This document shows positions 1-8,471 of a DNA stretch of 54,590 nt, piece by piece (position 1 is the stretch's first letter; every line of letters starts with the position of its first letter). The stretch is from Microcoleus sp. LEGE 07076 (GTDB taxonomy: Bacteria > Cyanobacteriota > Cyanobacteriia > Cyanobacteriales > Microcoleaceae), in assembly GCF_015207455.1 (NCBI RefSeq), contig NZ_JADEWV010000013.1:1-54590 (forward strand), written 5' to 3'. The position numbers were made by a program, and so were the translations under genes. Below the pieces are notes generated by a model. The model was not told the DNA's origin. It ran no database searches and saw nothing but the letters and a program-made list of their open reading frames with translations.

Positions 1-335
1 GAGTCAGTTCGCGATCGCATGGAGGCGAGAAACCCGGTTTCTACGAAAATAAAAGGTTTAGTAAGGAGAAATATATGAAGAAACCGGGTTTCTGAGATTT
101 GCGCGCACAAGTCATAAGATCGTAAAACTGTCATAAATGCCAGCGCTTGTTTCCCTTCGATCGCATTGACATACTTTATGTATTTTCACTGATGTAGGGT
201 TCGCCGTGCAGACCTTACTTAAATCTAGGGTGTACCGTGTTTCCTGCAAAATTTACCTCTGATATTAAATATTATTAATATCAAACCAAGTATCGCTTAA
301 GATGTAATTATATAGTTAAAACCAGGAGTGACAAG
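1..335. other. non-coding start of window with dispersed repeat motifs
   Basis: No gene is recognised here. Two copies of the dispersed palindromic motif AGAAACC(C/G)GGTTTCT are visible, near 29-42 and 79-93, the same family that recurs through the window. The stretch just before 336 is AT-rich and probably holds the promoter of the following gene. A GGAG ribosome binding site lies about 7 bases before the ATG at 336. Confidence 0.5.
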
Positions 336-785
336 ATGTTTTATAAAGAGCGAGTTCAAGTAATTAAAAGATTAGGTCTAGTTATAGCTGGCATTAGCGC
401 GATTCCCTTCGGGATAGCTTCGCTTCACGGCTTTTTGACTCCCCCAGCAGAAGCAACAGCACTAAATCAACCCGCATCTTCCAGTTTACCGCATTCTCGA
501 TCGTTCCAAATTGCTCAAGTTGAGGGATGTCCCAAGGCCGAAATGGTGGAATCTTTCGCAACAGCCAACTTTTCCGTATACATTTGCAAAACCCAGGAAG
601 GCGCTATTTTTTACCGAGGCCTCAGCAAAAGAAATGGCAGCCAAATTAATGTGATGCAAGTAACTACAAGTGACGACGGAACTTATGAAGCGACTAACGG
701 CAATATTATCTATTCGATTAACCCCGATCGCCTGCAAGTCCGGCAGAATGGTAAGCTAATCTTGACCGAAGCTGTCATCAAGTAA
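336..785 (+). CDS. small exported protein of unknown function (149 aa)
   Basis: I do not recognise a family. The N-terminus is basic (KERVQVIKRLG) followed by a hydrophobic stretch (roughly residues 14-32) and an Ala/Pro-rich segment, which fits a signal peptide or signal anchor. The mature part is about 110 residues, with two cysteines (in VEGCPKAEM and VYICKTQ) that could form a disulfide, and alternating polar and hydrophobic residues that suggest a beta-rich fold. The start is supported by GGAG about 7 bases upstream of the ATG. The gene stands alone, transcribed towards the convergent yqgF-like gene. An outer-membrane, periplasmic or thylakoid-lumen location is inferred from the signal only. 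Confidence 0.6.
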   Translation: MFYKERVQVIKRLGLVIAGISAIPFGIASLHGFLTPPAEATALNQPASSSLPHSRSFQIAQVEGCPKAEMVESFATANFSVYICKTQEGAIFYRGLSKRNGSQINVMQVTTSDDGTYEATNGNIIYSINPDRLQVRQNGKLILTEAVIK

Positions 786-914
786 CGCGAACTGTTATTC
801 AACGATCGGATAAATTTAGGGTGCATTTGATTCAATTAAAAATTTCAAGACAAGCAAAAACCGATTGATTCCTTAACAATCAAAGAGAATCAGCGGTAAC
901 GGTTATACAATTGA

Positions 915-1310
915 CTAATTTTTGTTCAAATATCTTTCAATTAGGACGATCGCCACTATATCATCTACAGGCCGCGGCGGAGTCCGCATTCCCTGCGGAA
1001 TCAAGCGAGAAAGTCCCGTCGGAGGGTACATTTCCCAGTAGCGCTCCTTTGCTTCTAGACTGCTGAATCTCTCATCAACTCGCACAATTTTGAGCGAAGG
1101 CGGCAAACTCTGCGTCAGTTTTTGTTTCCAACTCTTAGAAGTAGTTTGATCTCCCATCACCAATAACTCAACGGGAAACTGTTCGCACAAAGATTGAATA
1201 GTCGAAATTGTACTTTCGGAGGGTACAACTTGATGGTAACAGATGTTTCTGTCTCTACTCACGACGGCAATGCCGCACTTGTCTTTACCCGGATCGAAAC
1301 CTAAAATCAT
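915..1310 (-). CDS. RuvC-fold nuclease of the YqgF/RuvX type (131 aa)
   Basis: The protein opens with ILGFDPGKDKCGIAVV, the first RNase H/RuvC-like strand with its catalytic Asp. It ends with a DDIVAI segment carrying the last acidic residue of the fold. An internal DERFSS matches the conserved DER(F/Y)(S/T) segment of YqgF proteins. These act in processing the 5' end of pre-16S rRNA and resemble Holliday-junction resolvases. I chose the start at 1310 because the DPG motif normally lies within a few residues of the N-terminus; an upstream in-frame ATG at 1376 would add 22 residues without family similarity. It is convergent with the preceding gene. Assignment to a YqgF-like cyanobacterial family is fairly sure; the exact substrate is not. 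Confidence 0.75.
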   Translation of the reverse strand: MILGFDPGKDKCGIAVVSRDRNICYHQVVPSESTISTIQSLCEQFPVELLVMGDQTTSKSWKQKLTQSLPPSLKIVRVDERFSSLEAKERYWEMYPPTGLSRLIPQGMRTPPRPVDDIVAIVLIERYLNKN

Positions 1311-1514
1311 ATTTATTAGTTCTGTATTAATAAGTTTGTAGTTGCGCTGTTGTAGTCGAGGAAACCCAATCGCCAACCTATATCTAATCTGACACTTGCA
1401 TTCTTGAATGTCTCAAAATCTTTTTGGGCGATCGCACTTATTTTACTTGACTTTTTTGCAGGATTGACATATTATATCATCATGGGAATCCGTGCGGCCA
1501 TATAATGGCTTAAA

Positions 1515-1967
1515 TCAAAAGCCGGGTTTTTGTCACAATATTTGCTTCCCCGTTTTGATTTATCGAAAAAACCCGGTTTCTTGGACTCCCCGCGCACAAG
1601 TCAGAAACCGGGTTTTTGTCACAATATTTGCTTCCCCGTTTTGATTTATCGAAAAAACCCGGTTTCTTGGACTTCCCGCGCACAAGTCAGAAACCGGGTT
1701 TTTGCCACAATATTTGCTTCCCAGTTTTAATTTATCGAAAAAACCCGGTTTCTTGGACTCCCCGCGCACAAATCAGAAACCGGGTTTTTGCCACAATATT
1801 TGCTTCCCAGTTTTAATTTATCGAAAAAACCCGGTTTCTTGGACTTCCCGCGCACAAGTCAGAAACCGGGTTTTTGCCACAATATTTGCTTCCCCGTTTT
1901 GATTTATCGAAAAAACCCGGTTTCTTGGACTCCCCGCGCACAAGTCAGAAACCGGGTTTTTGCCACA
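1515..1967. repeat. 86-bp tandem repeat array, about 5 copies, with inverted CCGGG arms
   Basis: Repeat units start about every 86 bases (near 1519, 1605, 1691, 1777 and 1863) with a final partial unit from 1949. Each unit holds an outward copy of AAACCCGGTTTCT and an inverted AGAAACCGGGTTT about 22 bases apart, so each can fold into a hairpin. Between hairpins lies a conserved spacer including TTTGCTTCCC and TTTATCGAAAA. Units differ by only a few bases, such as GTCACAA/GCCACAA and CCCCG/CCCAG. The array sits just past the stop codon of the DUF3084 gene at 1984. The short open frames that run through it are repeat artefacts. Confidence 0.9.
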
Positions 1968-1983
1968 AAGTCGATCGCACTTA

Positions 1984-3693
1984 TTACTTAACTTTCACAT
2001 CTGAGCCGCCCGGTGGTTGTTGCCCGGTGCGGAAAACCACGGCTCCGTTTGACAAAGCAACTAAATCTATCTTAAGCGGGCCGGCGATGTAGGTGACATC
2101 TGCGGCGATCGCCCGAACTTCCAGGGATTTCTCGTACTGCTGCAATCGATCGATAAAACCAGCCAAAGTTTCAATCCGACTGTCGGCAACTTGGACTCTA
2201 CCGCCGACAATACCGATCGATCGAGCGCGAAATTGAGAAGCTTCGATCAATTGCAGCAACTGCTGCCGCACCTGTTCGTCTGTCAAACTCACCGGATCGA
2301 TAGCAACCCCTGCAATCACATCTCCAGCCCGGAAAACCACTCGATTGATTTCGGCTTCTGCAAATACCTTAATCAGCTTTTCTTGCCGCAGGTAATTAGC
2401 GCCGGCGACTATTCGCACCACGTAGTCTTTACCGTCTTCGATCTGACTGATTAATCGATCGATTTCCGCTTTAGTAATTTGAATCACCTGTTTGCGAAGC
2501 TTGGTATTTTCCGGCTGCATTAGTTCGACGGTGGTTTTATTGGCTTCTTGCAACAGTCGATCGAGCGCGCGGCTTGCCGTACCCGGTTCCAGGATGCGAA
2601 CCACGCCAGCAGCTAAAATTTGACCGCGCCGGACCGCAACTGTTCCCTCGCGGATGGCTTGAAAGTCCCTTTCCAAAACCTGCACTTGCTGCTGCAAGAT
2701 ATTTTGTTGCTTTTCGAGTTGAGCTTGTTGCTGCGCGAGGGTTTCTAAGAGTGCTTCCCTCTCGGCAATTACTTTGTCTCTCTCGACAATTATGCGATCG
2801 CGCTCGGCAAGATTTTGCGCCCGCTGGGCAATTTCCTTGTCCCGCTGAGCAATTAGTTCGTTGCGATCGACAATTGCTGCATCTCGCTTGGCAATTGCTG
2901 CATCTCGCTTGGCAATTTCTCCCTCTCGCTGGGCAATTTCTGCGTCTCGCTGGGCAATTTGAACTTTCACCTGCTCTCGCTGCTCGATTAACTCTTGGCG
3001 TTCCGCTTGCAGTTGAGCGATTTCCGAGCTCAAAGTTGTTTTTTGAGCAGAAACTGTTTTCAATTGGTTCTCAGTGCGATCGAGCTGAGCTCTTGTAGTC
3101 GCTCTGGCAGTTTCCACAAGTTTCAACTGTGCTTCGGTGCGGGATTTAGCTGCTTCCACCGTAGCAAGCTGTTCTTCCGTTTCCGATTTAGCTGCTTCTA
3201 CCTGACTTAACTGCTCTTGGGTTTTAGACTTTGCTGCTTGCACGCTGTTGAGCTGGGCCCGCAGCGAGTTTAATTTTGCTTCTGTCTGAGCTTGCTCGGC
3301 ATTAGCAGTTTGCAGCGATTGATTAATTTGCTCTAATTTGGCTTTAGCTTGCCCTTGAGCGGCTCTGGCTCCATCTAATTCAGTTTCAACTCGTTTTTTT
3401 TCTTGAGTGGTTTCTTTGAGTTCTCTGCGGGCTTGGTTGAGCCTTTTTTGAATCTCGTCTATTTGAAAAACCCCGGTTCGCAGAGGCTTGCTGGTAGCAA
3501 ACAAAATGGCCAAAGTAATTGCTGACAGGATGCTGCCGGCCATCACTGTCACCACAACAGCAGTGTCGCGGGGGCGAAGTTTGAACAAACTCAACCTTGC
3601 CTTGCCGACTTTTGTCCCAAGACGATCGCTGACAGTGGCGATCGTACCCCCCAACACTAAAATTACAAATACTAAGATGTATCCAGCAGTCAT
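1984..3693 (-). CDS. DUF3084 coiled-coil membrane protein (569 aa)
   Basis: Two hydrophobic segments (about residues 3-20 and 46-66) flank a basic cytoplasmic stretch (KARLSLFKLRPRD). A very long charged heptad region follows (about 80-345) rich in Gln, Glu and Ala, with internal repeats of the IAQRDAEIAQREG type. A globular C-terminal domain of about 200 residues follows, with IEPGTASRALDRL-like and GDVIAGVAIDP segments. This architecture is the cyanobacterial DUF3084 family, whose function is unknown. A structural or envelope-tethering role is a guess based on the coiled coil. The gene follows ntcA on the same strand with a hairpin between them. The repeated coiled-coil DNA produces long antisense open frames that are not genes. 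Confidence 0.85.
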   Translation of the reverse strand: MTAGYILVFVILVLGGTIATVSDRLGTKVGKARLSLFKLRPRDTAVVVTVMAGSILSAITLAILFATSKPLRTGVFQIDEIQKRLNQARRELKETTQEKKRVETELDGARAAQGQAKAKLEQINQSLQTANAEQAQTEAKLNSLRAQLNSVQAAKSKTQEQLSQVEAAKSETEEQLATVEAAKSRTEAQLKLVETARATTRAQLDRTENQLKTVSAQKTTLSSEIAQLQAERQELIEQREQVKVQIAQRDAEIAQREGEIAKRDAAIAKRDAAIVDRNELIAQRDKEIAQRAQNLAERDRIIVERDKVIAEREALLETLAQQQAQLEKQQNILQQQVQVLERDFQAIREGTVAVRRGQILAAGVVRILEPGTASRALDRLLQEANKTTVELMQPENTKLRKQVIQITKAEIDRLISQIEDGKDYVVRIVAGANYLRQEKLIKVFAEAEINRVVFRAGDVIAGVAIDPVSLTDEQVRQQLLQLIEASQFRARSIGIVGGRVQVADSRIETLAGFIDRLQQYEKSLEVRAIAADVTYIAGPLKIDLVALSNGAVVFRTGQQPPGGSDVKVK

Positions 3694-3715
3694 TCCGATT
3701 TTAGATTTGGGATGG

Positions 3716-3747
3716 TGGATTTTGGATTGAATCTAAAATCCAAAATC
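3716..3747. terminator. 12-bp stem hairpin between ntcA and the DUF3084 gene
   Basis: GGATTTTGGATT at 3716-3727 is perfectly complementary to AATCCAAAATCC at 3736-3747, with an 8-base loop. It lies in the short gap between the ntcA stop and the DUF3084 start, both on the minus strand, so it could attenuate or end ntcA transcription. There is no long U-run. The same AAAATCC repeats are common intergenic elements in such genomes, so it may simply be a repeat. Confidence 0.5.
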
Positions 3748-3770
3748 CAAAATCCTATACTTTCTCGGCA

Positions 3771-4436
3771 TCAAGTGAATTGCTGGCTTAAGGCCACTGG
3801 GTTGTGGACTGTGATCTTTTTCTTGTGGATCGAAATCATTGTTTCTTGTCTGAGATCCCCGAGCAAACGAGTCACAGTTACCCGCGTCGATCCGATCGCT
3901 TCGGCGATCGCCTGGTGGGACAGCTTCAAATCAATCGTAATCCCATCCGCGCCCGGCACGCCAAAATCCCGGCACAGAATTAGCAAAAAGCTGACGAGTC
4001 TCGAACCCATATCTCGGTGTGCGAGCGTTTCGATCATCATCTCGGTTTGCAAAATCCGAGAAGAAAGTCCCCGGAGCAAAACCATAGGCAATTCTGCGTC
4101 TTCCTTGAGAGCTTTCTCGACTTGTTCGATCGGCAGCGATATCAATTCTACCGGCGTAAAAGCTACCGCGTGGTAAAACCTGTCCGAGCGGTGTCCCGTA
4201 ATCAGAGACAGCACGCCGAATACACTGTTTTCCCGCAGCAGCGCCACGGTAATTTCTTCCCCTGCTTCATACACCCTAGAGAGCTTCACAGCACCTTTAA
4301 TGAGAACGTAGACACGCTCAGCCGGGTCTCCAGGGAAAAAAATTGTCTTGCCCCGTTCAAAGTTTTCCACAATGGGCGGAAACGCCCCGCCACTGATTTG
4401 GCGGAACACGGCTGCTAGCGGTCTATCATTTGTCAC
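3771..4436 (-). CDS. ntcA: global nitrogen regulator NtcA
   Basis: NtcA is the CRP/FNR-family activator that senses 2-oxoglutarate and controls nitrogen assimilation in cyanobacteria, acting as a DNA-binding dimer. The sequence shows the cyclic-nucleotide-binding-like beta barrel ([30 protein letters not shown]), the long dimerisation helix ([20 protein letters not shown]) and a C-terminal helix-turn-helix ([20 protein letters not shown]), all near-canonical. I place the start at the GTG at 4436, giving 221 residues, because AAGGA lies 7 bases upstream and the length matches known NtcA proteins of about 223 residues; a TTG at 4460 would add 8 residues. I saw no clear GTA-N8-TAC site in the upstream gap (4437-4757), so autoregulation is not shown here. 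Confidence 0.95.
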   Translation of the reverse strand: MTNDRPLAAVFRQISGGAFPPIVENFERGKTIFFPGDPAERVYVLIKGAVKLSRVYEAGEEITVALLRENSVFGVLSLITGHRSDRFYHAVAFTPVELISLPIEQVEKALKEDAELPMVLLRGLSSRILQTEMMIETLAHRDMGSRLVSFLLILCRDFGVPGADGITIDLKLSHQAIAEAIGSTRVTVTRLLGDLRQETMISIHKKKITVHNPVALSQQFT

Positions 4437-4757
4437 GACTAGATCCTTTGTACTAATCAATAGTTTGTAACTTGCCGATTAAGCTTATTGAGTAAATATA
4501 CTGACCGACCTCCAATGTCTAGGGATTCTGTTACTGCCATCTAATGTTAAGGTAAACACACGCTGTATGATATTAAATCTAGCCTTTCTCTTAACTTTTT
4601 CAATTCCGCCCCGATCTAGCTCCACAGCAAAATTAATCTCAATTGCGTCTCAATTGTGTCTGAATCAGTTAAATCTGAATCAGTTGTGTCTAAACTGGCG
4701 GGGTTGTCGGATCTAGCGAATGAGAACGGTGCAAGTTGCTGAAGAGAAAAAATACAG

Positions 4758-5534
4758 ATGATAGATTTGACCGGAAAAAATGCTCTTGTTACGGGCATTG
4801 CCAACAATCGCTCGATCGCCTGGGGCATCGCTCAGCAGCTCCACAAAGCAGGGGCCAACCTCGGCATAACTTTTTTGAAGGACGAAAAAGGCAAGCACGA
4901 GCGCAAAGTCGCCGAACTTGTAGAACCGCTCAATCCCAGTCTGTATTTGCCCTGCAATGTCCAAGACGAAAGCGAAATCGAGTCTACTTTTAAAACCATC
5001 GCCGACAAATGGGGCAAGTTAGATATCCTGGTTCACTGTTTAGCCTTTGCCGGCAAAGACGAACTTTCAGGAGATTTCACCAACACCTCCCGCCAAGGCT
5101 TTTCCAATGCCTTGGATATTAGCGCATACTCGCTGGTGAGGCTTTGTGCTGCTGCTAAACCGCTGATGGTAGAGGGCGGGAGTATTATCACCCTGACTTA
5201 TTTGGGCGGCGTGCGGGTAATTCCTAATTATAATGTGATGGGAATTGCTAAGGCAGCTTTGGAGATGAATGTTCGCTATCTGGCGGCGGAACTGGGCCCG
5301 TTAAATATTCGGGTAAATGCGATTTCTTCGGGCCCGATTCGGACTCTGGCTTCGTCAGCAGTTGGCGGCATTCTGGACATGATCCACCACGTTGAGGAAG
5401 TGGCACCGCTGCGGCGGACTGTGACTCAGCAGGAAGTGGGAAATGCTGCGGCTTTTCTATGCAGCAATCTCTCTAGCGGGATTACGGGTCAGGTTTTGTA
5501 TGTGGATGCGGGTTACGAAATCATGGGAATGTAG
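4758..5534 (+). CDS. fabI: enoyl-[acyl-carrier-protein] reductase (NADH), FabI
   Basis: FabI reduces trans-2-enoyl-ACP in the last step of each type II fatty-acid elongation cycle, in the cytoplasm. The short-chain dehydrogenase fold is visible: the nucleotide-binding motif GIANNRSIAWG (about residues 13-23), the HCLAFA strand end, the Tyr-X6-Lys catalytic pair in NYNVMGIAKAALE, and RVNAISSGPIRTLA. The C-terminus is DAGYEIMGM. The length of 258 is normal. It is divergent from ntcA (322-base shared upstream region) and followed by hisB on the same strand, an arrangement I recall in several cyanobacteria. Start at ATG 4758 fits the family N-terminus. Confidence 0.95.
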   Translation: MIDLTGKNALVTGIANNRSIAWGIAQQLHKAGANLGITFLKDEKGKHERKVAELVEPLNPSLYLPCNVQDESEIESTFKTIADKWGKLDILVHCLAFAGKDELSGDFTNTSRQGFSNALDISAYSLVRLCAAAKPLMVEGGSIITLTYLGGVRVIPNYNVMGIAKAALEMNVRYLAAELGPLNIRVNAISSGPIRTLASSAVGGILDMIHHVEEVAPLRRTVTQQEVGNAAAFLCSNLSSGITGQVLYVDAGYEIMGM

Positions 5535-5668
5535 CAGTTGACAGTTGACAGTTGTAGGGTGCGTCGCTACCAACCATCGCAAACAAAAATCAACCATCGA
5601 TGAGCGACGCACCTGACAGTTGACACTTGACAGTGAGGTTTTTAGAAAGTTGACAGTTGACAGTCAGG
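5534..5668. repeat. heptanucleotide (GTTGACA) repeats plus an inverted-repeat element
   Basis: Between fabI and hisB there are short runs of the 7-base unit GTTGACA (near 5537-5554, 5614-5634 and 5648-5665), like the short tandem heptamers known in filamentous cyanobacteria. Embedded among them is a longer inverted repeat: GGTGCGTCGCT at 5558-5568 pairs with AGCGACGCACC at 5603-5613. The same GAGCGACGCACC sequence reappears near 14658 and 17750, which suggests a dispersed palindromic element. The rest of the gap up to 5757 has no other structure that I can see. Confidence 0.65.
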
Positions 5669-5757
5669 TTTTTAGACTCTCGAAAAAACAGTCCGCTGTT
5701 CGGTTTCGACTGTCTGCTGAAAAAGTGCTAATCCCAAATTACTAATTATCAATAACT

Positions 5758-6417
5758 ATGAATGACCAATTGGGAATTATGGAAATAATCGATCGCCCTC
5801 CTCTTCCTCCTACAAGTTCGGTTCAACCAGCCAGGGCCGCGTTGGTGAAACGCACAACATTGGAAACGGATGTCAATGTCAGCCTGAATCTCGACGGTTT
5901 GGGAACTTGCAAAGCGTCTACGGGGATTCCGTTTTTAGACCATATGTTGCACCAAATTGCTTCTCACGGATTGATCGATTTGGACGTACAGGCGATCGGC
6001 GATTTAGCGATTGACGACCACCACACCAACGAAGATGTGGGAATTACCTTGGGCCAAGCGCTAGCAAAAGCTGTCGGAGATCGATCGGGCATTTCTCGCT
6101 TCGGACACTTCATCGCCCCGCTGGATGAAGCATTAATTGAAGTAGTCCTAGACTTTTCGGGACGGCCTCACCTAAGTTACAACTTGGAAATTCCCACCCA
6201 GCGGATCGGCACCTACGACACCGAATTAGTCAGAGAGTTTTTTTCAGCGGTGGTGAACCACACTCACATGACGCTGCACATTCGACAGTTACAGGGCGGA
6301 AATTCCCACCACATTGTAGAAGCCGCATTCAAAGCCTTTGCGCGAGCTCTGCGGATGGCCGTAGAAATCGATCCCCGACGCGCCAGTCGGATTCCGAGTT
6401 CTAAAGGAGTTTTGTAG
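5758..6417 (+). CDS. hisB: imidazoleglycerol-phosphate dehydratase HisB
   Basis: HisB removes water from imidazoleglycerol phosphate to give imidazole-acetol phosphate in histidine synthesis. The sequence has the paired metal-binding motifs of the family: [13 protein letters not shown] (about residues 60-72) and the DDHHTNED block, then [16 protein letters not shown] near the C-terminus, with Mn-binding His and Glu residues. The C-terminal tail RIPSSKGVL is canonical. The first 25 residues are variable; an internal ATG at 5779 is an alternative start. The gene follows fabI by 223 bases and ends before a strong hairpin at 6426-6455. Confidence 0.95.
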   Translation: MNDQLGIMEIIDRPPLPPTSSVQPARAALVKRTTLETDVNVSLNLDGLGTCKASTGIPFLDHMLHQIASHGLIDLDVQAIGDLAIDDHHTNEDVGITLGQALAKAVGDRSGISRFGHFIAPLDEALIEVVLDFSGRPHLSYNLEIPTQRIGTYDTELVREFFSAVVNHTHMTLHIRQLQGGNSHHIVEAAFKAFARALRMAVEIDPRRASRIPSSKGVL

Positions 6418-6425
6418 TTTGGGGT

Positions 6426-6455
6426 TTTGCAGTAGCGCAGAAGCGCTACTGCAAA
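6426..6455. terminator. 13-bp perfect hairpin between convergent genes
   Basis: TTTGCAGTAGCGC and GCGCTACTGCAAA form a perfect 13-bp stem with an AGAA tetraloop. It lies between the hisB stop (6417) and the stop of the convergent restriction-enzyme-like gene (6464). It is therefore well placed as a bidirectional transcription terminator, although the flanking T-runs are short. Confidence 0.7.
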
Positions 6456-6463
6456 CTTGTAAA

Positions 6464-7414
6464 TCAAAATATATCTGCTATGTAGTTAAAAACACCTTGA
6501 CTTCCCTCGCCGTACTTGCCGATAAATCGATCGATTAGTCGATCGCTACATTTTTCTATAGCATCAGCAATAGAACTTTGTGCTAAAACTTGACTGGCAG
6601 ACTGACGCAAAACTTCAAACAGATTCACAGTAAAATCAGTATCTTCACTGACAAAATCCCACAGTTCTCGATCGATCAAAGTGCTCATTTCAGAATTCGG
6701 CAGAAGTTGCTTCAGCAGACCAAAAGTTACAGTTTTATTAGTTCTCTTGCCGTAAGCTATACCAATATAAGCGCGATCGCCTGCATTAATTTTTTCCTGA
6801 ATTTTGTCAGCCCAATATACTATCTGGTCTTTATCCATATCATTCGGACCGCTTTTGACCTGTATCCAACAGCGATCGCCATCAATGGTAGTTTTGATGG
6901 CATCCCATCCTGACTTACCGGGCGGACTTTCTGCACTTTCAGAACAAGATATCAATAGTTTTTCAATAAAAAACCCCATAGAAGTAACAATAGACCTAGT
7001 GGCTGCCATATAAACATTAATTCTGACAACTTCTGCTGGAGTATCGAGATTTAACGCCCTAATTAAAAAAGGGTTGGGATGAATTTTTTCTAAAGTCAGA
7101 TTTTCCACCATAGCTAACTGCCGCCTTGTAAAGTCCCGACAGATACTAGCTAGAAAATTTTCAGCTATAGTAAGTTGCAGCGAAAGCTTATCTGAAGATA
7201 TAAATGCTAAAATGCGTTCAATCTCATCGGAAGTAAATCTGAGCAGTCTTTTGCCAGAGATGCTGCTGATGCCGTTTCTGAGTATTTCTGCTTGTAAGTT
7301 TAAAAATTCTTCTAACTCCGCAAAGTGACTGGCGAAAGAGCGAGACTTGCTGGCAGGCATTCCCACTTCTTTTTCTAAAACAAATGCTAATAATTCATGA
7401 AGTTGCTCTGACAC
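6464..7414 (-). CDS. PmeII-like type II restriction endonuclease (316 aa)
   Basis: The central part has the order expected of a PD-(D/E)XK nuclease: GWDAIKTTIDGDRCWIQVKSG gives the Asp and the (Q)VK dyad (about residues 169-189). It is followed by IGIAYGKRTNKT. The preceding NPFLIRALNLDTPAEVVR and SIVTSMGFFIEKL segments match what I remember of PmeII-family restriction enzymes. The start is a GTG with GGAG 8 bases upstream. It lies 74 bases downstream of the TdeIII-like gene on the same strand and could share its transcript. No DNA methyltransferase is encoded nearby, so it is either an orphan whose partner is elsewhere, or it does not need one. The family name is from memory and should be treated as probable. 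Confidence 0.65.
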   Translation of the reverse strand: MSEQLHELLAFVLEKEVGMPASKSRSFASHFAELEEFLNLQAEILRNGISSISGKRLLRFTSDEIERILAFISSDKLSLQLTIAENFLASICRDFTRRQLAMVENLTLEKIHPNPFLIRALNLDTPAEVVRINVYMAATRSIVTSMGFFIEKLLISCSESAESPPGKSGWDAIKTTIDGDRCWIQVKSGPNDMDKDQIVYWADKIQEKINAGDRAYIGIAYGKRTNKTVTFGLLKQLLPNSEMSTLIDRELWDFVSEDTDFTVNLFEVLRQSASQVLAQSSIADAIEKCSDRLIDRFIGKYGEGSQGVFNYIADIF

Positions 7415-7488
7415 TTTTATTTCTCCTAAACTCGGCTTTAAATATTACTTAAATTCAAAGAGAAACCTGAGAAGAAACTCGTACTTTA

Positions 7489-8328
7489 CTAAAATCCAAA
7501 AGCCAGAGCATCAAGCATATACTTACCCTTCTCCCGTCCGACTTCTTGATATATATCCAAAAGTTCTTCATAAGCAGTCTCTCCCCCTATAATATGCCAA
7601 AACTCATGCCCCATAATGACAGCTTGTTCAAAAGGCGTATACATCCTGGCCACTGACCATTTATAATCAGAACGATTTGGCCCGTAAGGATTGTAAGCCA
7701 TAGCATAATAACATTGAGCATCGGGGCGAGACTGCCCGCACAGTAAATGATATCTCAGCAGCCGTTGAATTACCTCCAAACATTGTCCTTTGTTGGGTTT
7801 CGATCCTTTAATTTCAAAGAAAAACTTGCTCCCGTCACGGGATAGCACGTACAAATCTGCTTTGACCGATCGCCTAACTAAATGATTGTTTTTTTGAGCC
7901 TCAAGAACAGCTTCGATCATTTCGTCAAAACTAGGTTTATTGGCATTCTTGTCTGCTGACTGCTCAAATAGCGCTATCTGACGCTCAATTTCATGGATAG
8001 CCTCTATGCTAACTTCGCCATAAATTTCATAGCTTCTGCTTGCTTCTTGGTGATGTTCCAAAGCAATCAGTTTTGCACATTCTTCATAAGTTGTGCCCAA
8101 GCTGCTGATGCAAAATCTTTCAAACTCGTTAATCCGCAGCAACTCTGAGGGCATAATAGCAGCCTGAAACGGTTTCAATTGACCTTGAGAGGATTTGCAT
8201 GATAAATATGCTGCTGGAATATCAAGTTTCGGTATTAGCCGTCCTCTGTATTCATTGACAAGATTTTCGATGAAAACTTCTAAGTATGCTTTGATGATGG
8301 CGCGTGTAATTGAGCTAATAGCTGACAT
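7489..8328 (-). CDS. TdeIII-like type II restriction endonuclease (279 aa)
   Basis: The middle of the protein reads VKADLYVLSRDGSKFFFEIKGSKPNKGQ, a clear PD-(D/E)XK core (Asp, then EIK) at about residues 155-180. The following MAYNPYGPNRSDYKW and MGHEFWHIIGG segments are typical of the TdeIII family, whose type member cuts GGNCC. The family normally has about 270-300 residues, so this is full length. The ATG at 8328 is the first codon of the match. It is upstream of the PmeII-like gene in the same direction. No cognate methyltransferase is visible in the window. Cut specificity is inferred only from family membership. Confidence 0.75.
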   Translation of the reverse strand: MSAISSITRAIIKAYLEVFIENLVNEYRGRLIPKLDIPAAYLSCKSSQGQLKPFQAAIMPSELLRINEFERFCISSLGTTYEECAKLIALEHHQEASRSYEIYGEVSIEAIHEIERQIALFEQSADKNANKPSFDEMIEAVLEAQKNNHLVRRSVKADLYVLSRDGSKFFFEIKGSKPNKGQCLEVIQRLLRYHLLCGQSRPDAQCYYAMAYNPYGPNRSDYKWSVARMYTPFEQAVIMGHEFWHIIGGETAYEELLDIYQEVGREKGKYMLDALAFGF

Positions 8329-8410
8329 TATTTTACTGCAAATATTCAGTTTACTTGACTTGTTGAAAAGTGTAATACCAAATCAAGCTTAAATATCCCC
8401 CCTTATTTCT

Positions 8411-8456
8411 TAGTCCGCGGAGGCGGACTTTGTTTTTGTAGTTGCGGTTTCAACCG
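8411..8456. repeat. palindromic dispersed element with two hairpins
   Basis: AGTCCGC-GGAG-GCGGACT (8412-8429) is a perfect 7-bp stem with a 4-base loop, followed by a T-rich run. GCGGTT-TC-AACCGC comes just after it. The element lies between two minus-strand genes (the TdeIII-like gene and the GH15-like gene stop at 8472). In the minus direction it has no U-run, so a dispersed palindromic repeat is more likely than a terminator. Confidence 0.5.
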
Positions 8457-8471
8457 CCGAACTATCTCAAT

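Noticed and set aside
1515-1967. CRISPR array
   Set aside because: The unit is an 86-bp tandem repeat in which the spacer-like parts are also identical, and no cas genes are present.
1530-2092. Five short open frames with KKPGFLDSPRT repeats
   Set aside because: They are simply the 86-bp tandem repeat read in one frame.
2574-3098. 174-codon plus-strand frame over the DUF3084 gene
   Set aside because: It is antisense to the repetitive coiled-coil coding region and has a repetitive Leu/Arg composition.
4437-4757. NtcA-binding site between ntcA and fabI
   Set aside because: No GTA-N8-TAC sequence was found in the gap by eye.
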